Assembly: GCA_018222985.1 (NCBI GenBank)
Contig: JAAEZG010000006.1
Coordinates: 62,001 to 126,000, forward strand
Direction of reading: 5' to 3'
Source of the DNA: Gammaproteobacteria bacterium
Lineage (GTDB): Bacteria; Pseudomonadota; Gammaproteobacteria; Enterobacterales; Alteromonadaceae
Length of the DNA stretch: 64,000 nt
Within the stretch, counting starts at the first letter, position 1. Every line of letters begins with the position of its first letter. The notes beneath the pieces are model-generated. The model was given only the letters and a program-made list of their open reading frames with translations, had not been told where the DNA came from and searched no databases. The position numbers were made by a program, and so were the translations under genes. Of the stretch, positions 19,837 through 28,886 are shown piece by piece.

Positions 19837-22515
19837 ATGTCGAGCAACGACAGCTTGAATACGTTAAGTACGCTAGAAGTAAACGGTAAAACCTTTCATT
19901 ATCACAGCTTACCGAAAGCTGCTGAGCAGCTGAAAAGCATTGGCGACGTAAGCAAATTGCCGACGTCAATGAAGGTGCTGTTGGAGAACTTGCTGCGTAA
20001 TGAAGACGGCAGCACGGTTAACAAAGAAGACATTGAAGCCATTGGTCATTGGCTGAAAGACCGAAAGTCTGACCGCGAAATTCAGTACCGCCCAGCGCGA
20101 GTACTCATGCAAGATTTCACCGGTGTTCCAGCCGTGGTTGATTTAGCCGCCATGCGCGACGCCGTGGCTAAAGCTGGGCAAGACCCGAATCAAATTAACC
20201 CATTGTCAGCGGTTGATTTAGTGATTGACCACTCGGTTATGGTCGACAAATTTGCCACGCCCGAAGCCTTTAAAGAAAACGTGCGCATAGAAATGGAACG
20301 TAACTTTGAGCGTTACCAATTTTTGCGTTGGGGGCAAAATGCCTTTGAAAACTTCCGCGTAGTTCCGCCGGGCACAGGTATTTGCCACCAAGTAAACCTT
20401 GAATACCTCGCCAAAGTAGCCTGGACCAAAGAGCAAGACGGTAAAACCTATGTCATGCCGGACACCCTAGTAGGTACCGATTCGCACACCACCATGATTA
20501 ACGGCCTTGGTGTATTAGGCTGGGGTGTCGGCGGTATTGAAGCTGAAGCGGCTATGCTTGGCCAGCCAGTGTCGATGCTGATTCCTGAAGTGATTGGTTT
20601 CCGCATGACCGGTAAGTTACCAGAAGGCGTTACCGCAACGGATTTAGTGCTAACCGTAACCCAAATGCTGCGTAAGCATGGTGTGGTGGGTAAATTTGTC
20701 GAATTCTATGGCCCAGGCCTTGATAACCTGCCATTAGCAGACCGTGCCACCATTGGTAATATGGCACCTGAATATGGCGCAACGTGCGGCTTTTTCCCAG
20801 TCGACCAAGAAACTTTGCGCTACCTAGAACTGTCTGGCCGCGATCAAGACACCATTGACCTGGTAGAAGCTTACGCGAAAGCGCAAGGCATGTGGCGCGA
20901 AACGGGCAATGAGCCAGTATTTACTGACAGTTTAGAACTTGATTTAAGCACTGTAGAAGCATCGTTGGCAGGGCCCAAACGTCCACAAGACCGTGTGGGT
21001 ATGCCGCAATTAGGTGCAGCCTTTGACTTGGTGCTAGAAAGCAGCGGGCAGGGTGCCGAAAAAGACAAAGCAGTGAAAGTGAAAGGCAAAGACTACAGTT
21101 TGTCACACGGTGACGTCGTTATTGCAGCGATCACTTCGTGTACCAACACCTCGAACCCAAGCGTACTTATGGCCGCAGGTTTGGTGGCGAAAAAAGCCAT
21201 TGAAAAAGGTTTAAACCGTAAACCTTGGGTGAAGTCGTCGCTGGCGCCGGGTTCAAAGGTTGTGACCGACTACTTAGCCAAAGCCGGATTTACCCAATAC
21301 CTCGATAAATTGGGCTTTAACCTTGTTGGTTACGGCTGTACCACCTGTATTGGTAACTCAGGGCCGTTACCTGATGAAATTACTGACGCCATTCGCGAAG
21401 GGAATCTGACGGTGTCGTCGGTGCTTTCCGGTAACCGCAACTTTGAAGGCCGTATTCACCAAGACGTGAAAGCCAACTGGTTGGCGTCGCCACCCTTGGT
21501 GGTTGCCTATGCGTTGGCCGGTACAACCCGTATTGATTTGAGCAAAGACCCATTAGGCGAAGATCAAAACGGTAACCCTGTGTACTTAAAAGACATTTGG
21601 CCAAGCAGCAGTGAAATTGCTGAAGCGGTACAGTTTGTGGACGGCGACATGTTCCGCCGCGAATATGGTGAAGTATTTAAAGGTGATGACGAGTGGCGCT
21701 CTATTCCAATTGGTGAGGGTAAAACCTACAACTGGAGCGATGACTCAACCTACGTGAAAAATCCGCCGTATTTCATTGGCATCGACAAACCATTGGCAGG
21801 CCTTGGTGATGTTAACGATGCACGTGTGTTAGCGGTATTTGGTGACACCATTACCACCGACCATATTTCACCAGCAGGTTCTATTAAGCCTGACTCGCCA
21901 GCGGGTCAGTACTTGCAAGAAAATGGCGTGGCGGTGAAAGACTTTAACTCGTACGGTTCGCGTCGTGGTAACCACGAAGTGATGATGCGCGGTACCTTTG
22001 CCAATATTCGCATTAAAAACCAAATGCTCGATGGCGTTGAAGGCGGTTACACCCGTCATGTGCCAAGCGGCAAAGAAATGTCGATTTACGACGCCGCTAT
22101 GTTGTATCAGAAAGAACAAACGCCATTGGTGGTGTTGGCTGGTAAAGAGTACGGTACCGGCTCCAGCCGTGACTGGGCTGCCAAAGGCACCACCTTGTTA
22201 GGCGTGAAAGCGGTTATTGCCGAAAGCTTCGAGCGTATTCACCGTTCTAACTTAGTGGGCATGGGTGTGTTGCCATTGCAGTTTATGGATGGCGAAGGCG
22301 TACAAGCTCACGGCTTAAAAGGTGACGAACAAATTAGCATTGTCGGCATTAACGACAACCTGAAACCAGGCCAAATGCTGAAAGTTCAAGCCAAGAAAGC
22401 CGACGGTTCAACGGCTGAGTTTGAGGTGAAATGCCGCATTGATACTGGAAACGAACTGGAGTACTACCGTAGCGGCGGCATTCTGCACTACGTGTTACGC
22501 CAAATGCTTAAATAA
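19837..22515 (+). CDS. acnA: Aconitate hydratase A
   Basis: AcnA isomerises citrate to isocitrate in the TCA cycle. The 892-residue length matches the AcnA/IRP class. The [4Fe-4S] ligands are C435 (TSCTNTSN), C501 and C504 ([11 protein letters not shown]), at the same numbering as E. coli AcnA. The [24 protein letters not shown] signature and the C-terminal swivel domain ([31 protein letters not shown]) are intact. A strong AAGGAG lies before the ATG. The last 8 bp overlap the convergent folM-like gene. Related apo-enzymes bind mRNA, which could apply here. Confidence 0.97.
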   Translation: MSSNDSLNTLSTLEVNGKTFHYHSLPKAAEQLKSIGDVSKLPTSMKVLLENLLRNEDGSTVNKEDIEAIGHWLKDRKSDREIQYRPARVLMQDFTGVPAVVDLAAMRDAVAKAGQDPNQINPLSAVDLVIDHSVMVDKFATPEAFKENVRIEMERNFERYQFLRWGQNAFENFRVVPPGTGICHQVNLEYLAKVAWTKEQDGKTYVMPDTLVGTDSHTTMINGLGVLGWGVGGIEAEAAMLGQPVSMLIPEVIGFRMTGKLPEGVTATDLVLTVTQMLRKHGVVGKFVEFYGPGLDNLPLADRATIGNMAPEYGATCGFFPVDQETLRYLELSGRDQDTIDLVEAYAKAQGMWRETGNEPVFTDSLELDLSTVEASLAGPKRPQDRVGMPQLGAAFDLVLESSGQGAEKDKAVKVKGKDYSLSHGDVVIAAITSCTNTSNPSVLMAAGLVAKKAIEKGLNRKPWVKSSLAPGSKVVTDYLAKAGFTQYLDKLGFNLVGYGCTTCIGNSGPLPDEITDAIREGNLTVSSVLSGNRNFEGRIHQDVKANWLASPPLVVAYALAGTTRIDLSKDPLGEDQNGNPVYLKDIWPSSSEIAEAVQFVDGDMFRREYGEVFKGDDEWRSIPIGEGKTYNWSDDSTYVKNPPYFIGIDKPLAGLGDVNDARVLAVFGDTITTDHISPAGSIKPDSPAGQYLQENGVAVKDFNSYGSRRGNHEVMMRGTFANIRIKNQMLDGVEGGYTRHVPSGKEMSIYDAAMLYQKEQTPLVVLAGKEYGTGSSRDWAAKGTTLLGVKAVIAESFERIHRSNLVGMGVLPLQFMDGEGVQAHGLKGDEQISIVGINDNLKPGQMLKVQAKKADGSTAEFEVKCRIDTGNELEYYRSGGILHYVLRQMLK

Positions 22516-23218
22516 GCAGGGCGCGGCCACCGTCGACTTTAATCGACTCGCCGGTGACAAACGGGTTGTCGCGTAAAAAGCGCACCGTAGCAATCATCGG
22601 TTCAAGGCCGCCTTCTAGCTTTAATGGCGTTTCAGCGAGTACTTTTTGACGGTGCTCGCTGTCGTGCTCAGGCAAAAATAATATTGGCCCTGGTTGGATA
22701 GCGTTAACCCGCACCGCCGGGGCTAATTTTTTGGCAAACGCTAAAGTTAAACTGGCTAAGCCAGCTTTCGCGGCGCAGTAGGCCACATAGTTGGTTGAGG
22801 GGCTGTCGACGTAAATATCGGTGATATTCACCACACTGCCGTTGGCAGCTGCTAATAATGGCTGTAAGTCGCGAATCAACAGATATGGCGCCGCCATGTG
22901 CACGTTTAACACCGTGCTAAGGTTAGCCAAGTCGTCGTCAACAACAGCATTGTCAAAAAAGCACGAGGCGTTGTTCACCAGTAAATTAAGCTGCTGAGTG
23001 TGTTGTTTCAGCTCGGTGATTAACCGCGCAACCTGTTGCAGGTCAGCCAGATTCGCTTGCACCGCAACCGCACCGCGTTGCTCAAGCTCAGCAATACCAT
23101 CTTTGGAGGTGTTGTAGTGGGCAATTACCTTATAGCCATCGTCTAATAGGGCATGCGCAAGAGCCAAGCCAAAACGCCGACCCGCACCGGTAATGAAAAC
23201 GGTTTTGTTGTTAGTCAT
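22508..23218 (-). CDS. folM: Pteridine reductase-type SDR (dihydromonapterin reductase, FolM-like)
   Basis: This 236-residue short-chain dehydrogenase has the NADPH motif TGAGRRFG (residues 10-17), where the Arg pair is typical of pteridine reductases. NNASCFF, VNITD and the YCAAK catalytic Tyr/Lys follow, and the C terminus [19 protein letters not shown] end appears here as [16 protein letters not shown]. FolM reduces dihydromonapterin and, weakly, dihydrofolate. It overlaps the upstream folK-like gene by 8 bp, so a pterin pathway is supported by context. The substrate is inferred from family. Confidence 0.82.
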   Translation of the reverse strand: MTNNKTVFITGAGRRFGLALAHALLDDGYKVIAHYNTSKDGIAELEQRGAVAVQANLADLQQVARLITELKQHTQQLNLLVNNASCFFDNAVVDDDLANLSTVLNVHMAAPYLLIRDLQPLLAAANGSVVNITDIYVDSPSTNYVAYCAAKAGLASLTLAFAKKLAPAVRVNAIQPGPILFLPEHDSEHRQKVLAETPLKLEGGLEPMIATVRFLRDNPFVTGESIKVDGGRALLI

Positions 23219-23627
23219 GACTAAACTCCATGTCGCGGGAGAGCTCTGTTGCTAACGGACGCAAACTTTTAATCACCGCGGTTAAATACTCAGGCACCTG
23301 CTGCCAACTGTCGTCATACTGTGCTTCGCCTAAAATATCGATATCCATAGGCCGATCTTTTTGGCTGCTTAATGGGTCGTCACGATCACGACCGAGATCA
23401 ATTTCTATTTGATTAAATTGCTGTTTCAGCTCAAGTGCTGTGAGCGGGGTATCAATGAGTAACAGCGCGTTTAAAAATTGCGCTTGGCTTTGCATGGCCA
23501 CAGGGCGGGTATAAATAGCCCGTGAGTAGTGCGCGTGACCAAGCGTCTTCAGCCGCTCGCGTGCTTTGGCAAAGTTCTTCTGGGGCGCAATGTTTGCCCC
23601 CATGGTGCATAAAAATAATCGACGCAT
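23211..23627 (-). CDS. Short HPPK (FolK)-like pyrophosphokinase
   Basis: FolK transfers pyrophosphate from ATP to 6-hydroxymethyl-dihydropterin. This 138-residue protein keeps FLCTMGANIAP near the N terminus, AQFLNALLLIDT, EIDLGRDRDD and RPMDIDIL, which supplies the two magnesium-binding Asp residues. It is shorter than E. coli FolK (159) and its C-terminal 'P.....R.F.l.PL' region is poorly conserved (VPEYLTAVIKSLRPLATEL). I start at ATG 23627, which has GGAAA in front, instead of the ATG four codons earlier. It may be a second, specialised HPPK paralogue paired with FolM. Confidence 0.7.
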   Translation of the reverse strand: MRRLFLCTMGANIAPQKNFAKARERLKTLGHAHYSRAIYTRPVAMQSQAQFLNALLLIDTPLTALELKQQFNQIEIDLGRDRDDPLSSQKDRPMDIDILGEAQYDDSWQQVPEYLTAVIKSLRPLATELSRDMEFSHD

Positions 23628-23723
23628 AGTGATTTCCATACTGCAATGCCTGTGAGCATACCTTAAGTTGCAATGATTTTCCTCACTTGGTAGCCTAGAT
23701 ACAAAGGGCTACAGGAAGGAATA

Positions 23724-24239
23724 GTGCCAAACCGCGCAAGGTTCGTTATTCACATCTCGCTGTTGTTACTCATCACGCTGTTTGCGCGACCCGCGTTTGC
23801 CTTGTCGCCATCAACGGCCGAACCCCCTTACGCACTCAGTGCCCCCGAAGTGAGTCGTGAAGGCTACTTTGTGCTTACCGCCCAAGCGCAATCATCAGCG
23901 TCAGCGCAGCCGTTGTGGGTTGATTACGCCACCAGTGCTCAGTTTTCTCATATCAGTCGCTCGTACCCATGGTTGGGGCAGGGTGTGGCTGACTTTCAAC
24001 AAATTACTTTAACCGGTTTCACGTCGGGCGATCATTATTTCCGTTTGCGTAATGCTGCGGGCGATGTGCTTAGTAACGTGGTGCATGTGCGAGTGGATCA
24101 CTACCCATTGTGGCAGGCGCTAGGGTTATTCTTTGCGGGTTTAACGGTGTTTATTTTGCTTGTGGTGTTAATTATTGCCAATCATCGCACCGCGTCGCGC
24201 ACTAAGATATCGCAATCTAAAGGTGCCAACCATGAATAA
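23724..24239 (+). CDS. Exported beta-sandwich protein with C-terminal membrane anchor
   Basis: This 171-residue protein starts at GTG 23724 behind AGGAAGGA. It has a signal peptide (about residues 8-27, ending PAFA), a single domain with a fibronectin-III-like pattern (SAPEVSREGYFVLTAQ...ITLTGFTSGDHYFRLRNAAGDVLSNVVHVRVDHY), and one membrane helix near residues 133-152, followed by a basic tail. The domain would face the periplasm. The last 8 bp overlap the symporter start, so it may be an accessory or sensory partner of that transporter. I do not recognise a named family. Confidence 0.65.
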   Translation: MPNRARFVIHISLLLLITLFARPAFALSPSTAEPPYALSAPEVSREGYFVLTAQAQSSASAQPLWVDYATSAQFSHISRSYPWLGQGVADFQQITLTGFTSGDHYFRLRNAAGDVLSNVVHVRVDHYPLWQALGLFFAGLTVFILLVVLIIANHRTASRTKISQSKGANHE

Positions 24240-25659
24240 GGCCACTGATTTTGCCCTCGACAGCACGCTCGGCTTAAGCTTGGTCGCCATATTTGGCGTA
24301 CTGTGGATAGCTTTTGGCTGGTATTTGGGCCGCAAAAACAAGTCGCACGAAGACTTTGCCTTAGCTGGGCGCAATGTCGGCTTTGCATTAGCTGCAGCCA
24401 CCGCTATGGCGACGTGGGTAACCAGTAACACCACCTTGGTTGCCCCACAATTAACCTATCAGCTTGGTGTTTGGGGCATGGTCGGCTATTCATTTGCCGC
24501 CTTAGGACTCATTTTATTTGCCCCCCTGGCAGCGCGAATTAAACACTTAATGCCTCATGGTTACACCTCGGGTGACTTTATTCGATTACGATTCGGGCGT
24601 GCTGCGTGGTGGGTATTCATGGTTATTTCTGTGGTCTATGCCATGGGCTGGTTGGTTAGCTTAGGCATGGCTGGCGGTATTCTGTTGCAAGCGCTTAGCG
24701 GCTTGGATTACCACATAGGCATGAGCGCAATTTTACTTATTTGCGTTGGCTACACCTTGTTTGGCGGCTTACGTGCCGTTATAGCCACCGACTTTATTCA
24801 AGCGCTGATTATTATTGTTGGAGTAGTGGGTATTGCGTGGTTTTTAATCGACACCGTCAGCTTAGAGACTATTCATACAGAGCTCAGCACAGACCACCCA
24901 CAGCTACTTGATTTGCTGTTTCCAGCTGCCGTGATGTTTTTATTCAATAACATTTTCTTTGGTTTGGGTGAGATTTTTCATTCGAATGTGTGGTGGTCAC
25001 GGGCTCTGGCGTTCAAAGGTAAGGTCGCCTTTAAGGCTTTTATGCTTGGGGGGCTGCTGTGGCTGCCAATTCCCATTGTCACAGGTTTTATTGCACTTGC
25101 CGCGCCGCAGTTAGGTATTTTTCCGCCTACGGCAGACATGGTCGGGCCTATGGTGGCAGCCGAAGTACTGGGCAAAGTCGGCGCCATCGTGGTGTTTATC
25201 GTGGTGTTTTCCGCATTAGCGTCTAGTCTTGATTCATTGTTAGCGGCGACCTCTGACCTAGTGACGCGTGATTTTTATCATAAGAAATTACGCCCCGCAG
25301 CAAGCGACCAGCAATTGTTGCGGGTGAACCGCTATTGTATTGCCGGCCTTGGCGTACTGACATGGCTATTGTGCTTACCGCAAATTGCGACCCTAGGCGC
25401 ATTATTGAATTTTGCCGGGGCATTCGTGGCCAGCACCATTTTTCCGATTGTGTTTGGCCTGTACCAACGTCGTTTAACGGGTGGTTATGCGGCACTAGCG
25501 ATGGGGGCGGGCACCTTCGCCGGCTTGGTGAGTTATTTTGCGATTGGCTTTTATGTGGCGGCGTTAGTTAGCTGCGTTGTTTCAGCATTGATATGTGCTG
25601 TTGGCCTGTGGCGTAGTCGCACCTTATTTAATTGGCAAGACATGCAGGAGCGTGCGTAA
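24232..25659 (+). CDS. Sodium:solute symporter (SSS family)
   Basis: From ATG 24232 the protein has 475 residues and about 12-13 membrane spans. SSS features are the N-terminal GRKNKSHEDFALAGRNVGF stretch followed by ATAMATWVTSNTTL (unwound TM1 / Na+ site region), GYTLFGGLRAVIATDFIQALIII, and SALASSLDSLLAATSDLVTRDFY, which carries the Na2-site serine pattern. Earlier in-frame ATGs would add a basic 19-residue leader inside the upstream gene and have no ribosome site. The substrate is unknown. A 39-residue partner follows at TAATG overlap and metabolic genes come next. Confidence 0.88.
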   Translation: MNKATDFALDSTLGLSLVAIFGVLWIAFGWYLGRKNKSHEDFALAGRNVGFALAAATAMATWVTSNTTLVAPQLTYQLGVWGMVGYSFAALGLILFAPLAARIKHLMPHGYTSGDFIRLRFGRAAWWVFMVISVVYAMGWLVSLGMAGGILLQALSGLDYHIGMSAILLICVGYTLFGGLRAVIATDFIQALIIIVGVVGIAWFLIDTVSLETIHTELSTDHPQLLDLLFPAAVMFLFNNIFFGLGEIFHSNVWWSRALAFKGKVAFKAFMLGGLLWLPIPIVTGFIALAAPQLGIFPPTADMVGPMVAAEVLGKVGAIVVFIVVFSALASSLDSLLAATSDLVTRDFYHKKLRPAASDQQLLRVNRYCIAGLGVLTWLLCLPQIATLGALLNFAGAFVASTIFPIVFGLYQRRLTGGYAALAMGAGTFAGLVSYFAIGFYVAALVSCVVSALICAVGLWRSRTLFNWQDMQERA

Positions 25660-25778
25660 TGCTCGGCTTAACTGGTTTTAGTGTGTTGGTCACGGTGTGC
25701 TTAATTTTAACGGCTTTAGCGCCAGTAGTTTTATTGGGGCTATGGTTAAAAGATTTAATTTCTAAACAACTTTGGTAA
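25659..25778 (+). CDS. Symporter small accessory protein (39 residues)
   Basis: The sequence MLGLTGFSVLVTVCLILTALAPVVLLGLWLKDLISKQLW is one membrane helix (about residues 7-30) with a short amphipathic tail. The ATG overlaps the symporter stop (TAATG at 25657-25661), which gives strict translational coupling. Its size, MLGL-type start and position after an SSS transporter match the tiny symporter accessory subunits known for SSS and NSS transporters. It is below normal gene-finder length limits and easily missed. Confidence 0.72.
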   Translation: MLGLTGFSVLVTVCLILTALAPVVLLGLWLKDLISKQLW

Positions 25779-25784
25779 CCCATT

Positions 25785-26849
25785 ATGAATGTAAATGACG
25801 TTTCGTTTGAACGCGAACGGCCTGATGTGTATGGCGATGCACACCCCAAAGCGCTGTTGCGAGTCATTCAGGAAGACGGTGATTTTTTAGTTAAGTTGGC
25901 CAATCAGCACATTGTGTCGGGCGATCAATTTGATCAAGACACCATGAAGCAGCTGTTTCGCTTGGCGGCTAAAATTGAGAGTAATCCAAAGCGCTTTAGC
26001 TCACCGTTGCAAAACAAAATTTTGATCAGCGCATTTTATGAACCTAGCACGCGCACGCGACTGTCGTTTGAGAGTGCCTGGCACCGCCTAGGCGGCGACA
26101 TTATGTCGATTACTGACCGTTCGACCACAGGCATTGCCAAAGGTGAATGTTTGGCCGATGTGGCGGAAATGTTTAATAACTACGGCGATTGTGTGGTGCT
26201 GCGCGACAATAACGAAAGTTCGTTGTACGAAATGATGGACGCCTTGCGTATTCCCATTATTAATGCGGGTAACGGCGTCGATGAACACCCAACGCAGGCA
26301 CTGTCAGACATGTATGCCATTTTCAAATGGCGCCCAGAGCTTATCGACCCCGCCAATAACAGCAAAATTCGTATTGGCGTTATTGGGGTGCCGAATAAAA
26401 TGCGCACCGTACGCAGCTTCTTAAAATGTTTGTCGGTGTTTCCTCATGCCGTGGAAGAGCTAGTGATTATTCATGATGAAGCCAGCGCCAAAGACTTATT
26501 TGGGGCGGGGCAGCGTGAAGAACTGGAAGCGCGGGGCATTAACATTAGCACCTCGACCGATCTTGATGACGTGCTACCGCAGTTGGATGTGGTTTACATT
26601 AACGCGATATCCTGGGAAGGCGACACTTTCAACACCTATGGCAGTGCGTTCCATTTAACCGCTAACTCGCCGCTTAAAGACGATGCCATTATTTTGCACC
26701 CACTGGCGCGTGGCGAAGAATTATCGACCGATTTAGACCATACCGCACACAACTGGTACTTCAGCCAAGCACGCGGCGCTGTGTTTTTACGCATGGCATT
26801 GCTGACGTGTATGGTTGAACGTGCTGAGCGCGTTATTGACGTGGTATAA
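25785..26849 (+). CDS. ATCase-like carbamoyltransferase with altered acceptor site
   Basis: This 354-residue member of the aspartate/ornithine carbamoyltransferase family has a ~36-residue N-terminal extension relative to E. coli PyrB. Carbamoyl-phosphate residues are kept: STRT (88-91), K119 in the mobile loop, R140 and HPTQ (168-171); R207 matches R167 of PyrB. The acceptor site is changed. PyrB TRVQ (with R229 and Q231, which hold aspartate) reads NAIS at 273-276, and the HPLPR loop reads HPLAR at 305-309. I therefore do not call it PyrB. No Shine-Dalgarno sequence precedes the ATG, so it probably depends on coupling with the gene 6 bp upstream. An AsnB-like gene follows. Confidence 0.82.
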   Translation: MNVNDVSFERERPDVYGDAHPKALLRVIQEDGDFLVKLANQHIVSGDQFDQDTMKQLFRLAAKIESNPKRFSSPLQNKILISAFYEPSTRTRLSFESAWHRLGGDIMSITDRSTTGIAKGECLADVAEMFNNYGDCVVLRDNNESSLYEMMDALRIPIINAGNGVDEHPTQALSDMYAIFKWRPELIDPANNSKIRIGVIGVPNKMRTVRSFLKCLSVFPHAVEELVIIHDEASAKDLFGAGQREELEARGINISTSTDLDDVLPQLDVVYINAISWEGDTFNTYGSAFHLTANSPLKDDAIILHPLARGEELSTDLDHTAHNWYFSQARGAVFLRMALLTCMVERAERVIDVV

Positions 26850-26866
26850 CCCGAGGAGTTTGAAGT

Positions 26867-28882
26867 ATGTGTGGAATAGCAGGAATTTTTAATCGCGATG
26901 CCAGCCAAGCGCCACAGGCGCAAACCTTGGTTAACATGGCTGCCATTATGCACCACCGAGGCCCTGACGGTTTTGGCTATCATGTTATGCCGAACACCGG
27001 CGTAGGTTTTAGCCACGCGCGATTGTCGATTATCGATTTAAACGAAGACCGAGCTCGCCAGCCATTTTTAAACAAAAATGGCAATTTGTTGCTAGCTCAC
27101 AACGGTGAGTTTTATGACTTTAAACGCATTCGTGCAGACTTAACCGCGCAAGGCGCACGCTTTCACAGTAAAAGTGACTCGGAAATTGTTCTGCACTTGT
27201 TTGAACGCGTTGGCCTAGAACGTACGCTAACCGAACTGCGTGGTGAGTTTGCTTTTGCGCTTTATGATCAAACCGACGACGCCATGTATTTGGTGCGTGA
27301 CCGCTTTGGCATTAAGCCGCTGTACTATGTCGAAACCGATGACGGCGTAGTATTTGGTTCAGAATTAAAAGTGTTATTTGCGCACCCAAGCGTGAAGCGC
27401 GAGTTTTCATCGGAAGGTTTGTATCATCAACTTATTCAAGTAATGGTGCCAGGTTCTACTGCTTTTGCCGGGGTAAAACAAGTGGCGCCTGGGCATGTGG
27501 TAAAAATACAACGCCAGAAGGGCAAATTAACCCTGTCTGAAGACAAATATTGGGACGTTAATTTTCCACAAGCGCACGAATACCCCGGCGATGACGTGGA
27601 CGAAACGCAGTACATCGAAGGGGTACGTAAACACCTGCTAGAAGCCGTACAACATCGCTTAACCGCCGATGTTCCAGTTGGTTGTTACTTGTCGGGTGGT
27701 ATTGATTCCTGTGCTATTTTGGGGCTTTCGGCAGCCGCAACGCAAACCTCGGTGAAAGCCTTCACCATAGGTTTTGACTCGGATGAATATGATGAAACGC
27801 CGATTGCCCAAGAAATGGCTGAAGCCACCGGTGCCGATCATCACATTATGCGGCTCAATGCCGATGATCTCTACGATCATTTTGTGAAAACCATCTGGCA
27901 TACCGAACGGACTATCTACAATACGCTGGGCGTTGCGAAGTATTTAATGAGCCAGCAGGTTAACCAAGTCGGCTATAAAGTCGTGCTGACAGGCGAAGGC
28001 TCAGATGAGCTGTTTGCGGGCTACCCAGCATTTCGTAAAGACATGTTTTTGCATGGTTTGGATCATTTACCTGATAGCGAACGCAAGGCTTGGCAAGAGC
28101 TGCTGGAGAAAAACAATAAGTTGTTCAAAGGCGCCATGTTAGCGCGCGAAGAGTTTGTCAGCCCAGCGTTTAATGCCAAAATGGGCTTCACCCCAAGCTG
28201 TGTGCAGCCGTGGTTGTCGTGCGGAGATATTGCGCTGCCGTTGATTGCCGAAGCTCGCCGTGAAACCTTAACGGACTATGACGCTGGTAAAGCCATTGCC
28301 GAAACCTTAGACGAAACGATGCTGAAAGGCCGCCACCCATTGGACCGTGCCCAGTACGTGTGGATTAAAACCATGCTAGAAGGGCAGATTTTAACTTGGG
28401 GTGGTGACCGTGTTGACATGGCGAACTCCATGGAAGCTCGCCCGGCATTTTTAGACCATCACTTAGCGGAATATGCGTTTACCGTGCCGCCGCATTTGCG
28501 CATTAAGGGCAATAAAGAAAAATATGTACTGCGCGAGGCCATGAAGGGCTTATTGCCTGAGACGCTGTATAAGCGCGAGAAGTTTGCCTTTATGGCGCCG
28601 CCGGCGCATACCGATCCGAAAAAATGGCAGGCGGTACTGAAACTTGCTGAGCAGTTTTTGTCAAAAGAAGCTGTGGAAGAGGCTGGTTTACTTGATTTTG
28701 AGGCCGTACAAACAACCTTTGCACGGCATGAATCAGAAGCGGTTTCGATTGACGAAAAAGTACAGCTTGATGCGGTGATTAATCACATGCTCGGGGTGCA
28801 GATTCTGCATCATCATTTTGTTAAAACTGACGTACCTCAGTTAGCTCAACAGCGTGCCAACGAACTGGGTTGGCACGCCTAA
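26867..28882 (+). CDS. AsnB-like glutamine-dependent amidotransferase (asparagine synthase family)
   Basis: This 671-residue protein has Cys2 exposed after Met removal (MCGIAG), the Ntn glutaminase domain with HRGPDG, RLSIIDL, NGEFY and SDSEIVLH, then the synthetase domain with the ATP-pyrophosphatase motif SGGIDS (276-281) and GEGSDE (376-381). It is about 117 residues longer than E. coli AsnB (554), with extra sequence around residues 390-470 before DRVDMANSMEARPAFLDH. GAGGAG lies before the ATG, 17 bp after the carbamoyltransferase gene. It either makes asparagine or amidates another carboxylate; the neighbours make the second option worth considering. Confidence 0.85.
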   Translation: MCGIAGIFNRDASQAPQAQTLVNMAAIMHHRGPDGFGYHVMPNTGVGFSHARLSIIDLNEDRARQPFLNKNGNLLLAHNGEFYDFKRIRADLTAQGARFHSKSDSEIVLHLFERVGLERTLTELRGEFAFALYDQTDDAMYLVRDRFGIKPLYYVETDDGVVFGSELKVLFAHPSVKREFSSEGLYHQLIQVMVPGSTAFAGVKQVAPGHVVKIQRQKGKLTLSEDKYWDVNFPQAHEYPGDDVDETQYIEGVRKHLLEAVQHRLTADVPVGCYLSGGIDSCAILGLSAAATQTSVKAFTIGFDSDEYDETPIAQEMAEATGADHHIMRLNADDLYDHFVKTIWHTERTIYNTLGVAKYLMSQQVNQVGYKVVLTGEGSDELFAGYPAFRKDMFLHGLDHLPDSERKAWQELLEKNNKLFKGAMLAREEFVSPAFNAKMGFTPSCVQPWLSCGDIALPLIAEARRETLTDYDAGKAIAETLDETMLKGRHPLDRAQYVWIKTMLEGQILTWGGDRVDMANSMEARPAFLDHHLAEYAFTVPPHLRIKGNKEKYVLREAMKGLLPETLYKREKFAFMAPPAHTDPKKWQAVLKLAEQFLSKEAVEEAGLLDFEAVQTTFARHESEAVSIDEKVQLDAVINHMLGVQILHHHFVKTDVPQLAQQRANELGWHA

Positions 28883-28886
28883 TCGC

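Noticed and set aside
24175..24231. Longer N terminus for the SSS symporter
   Set aside because: The leader is basic, lies inside the upstream gene and has no ribosome site; ATG 24232 gives the normal start.
25785..26849. Calling this gene pyrB
   Set aside because: The aspartate-binding Arg and Gln of PyrB are not conserved, no pyrI is adjacent, and the neighbours are not pyrimidine genes.
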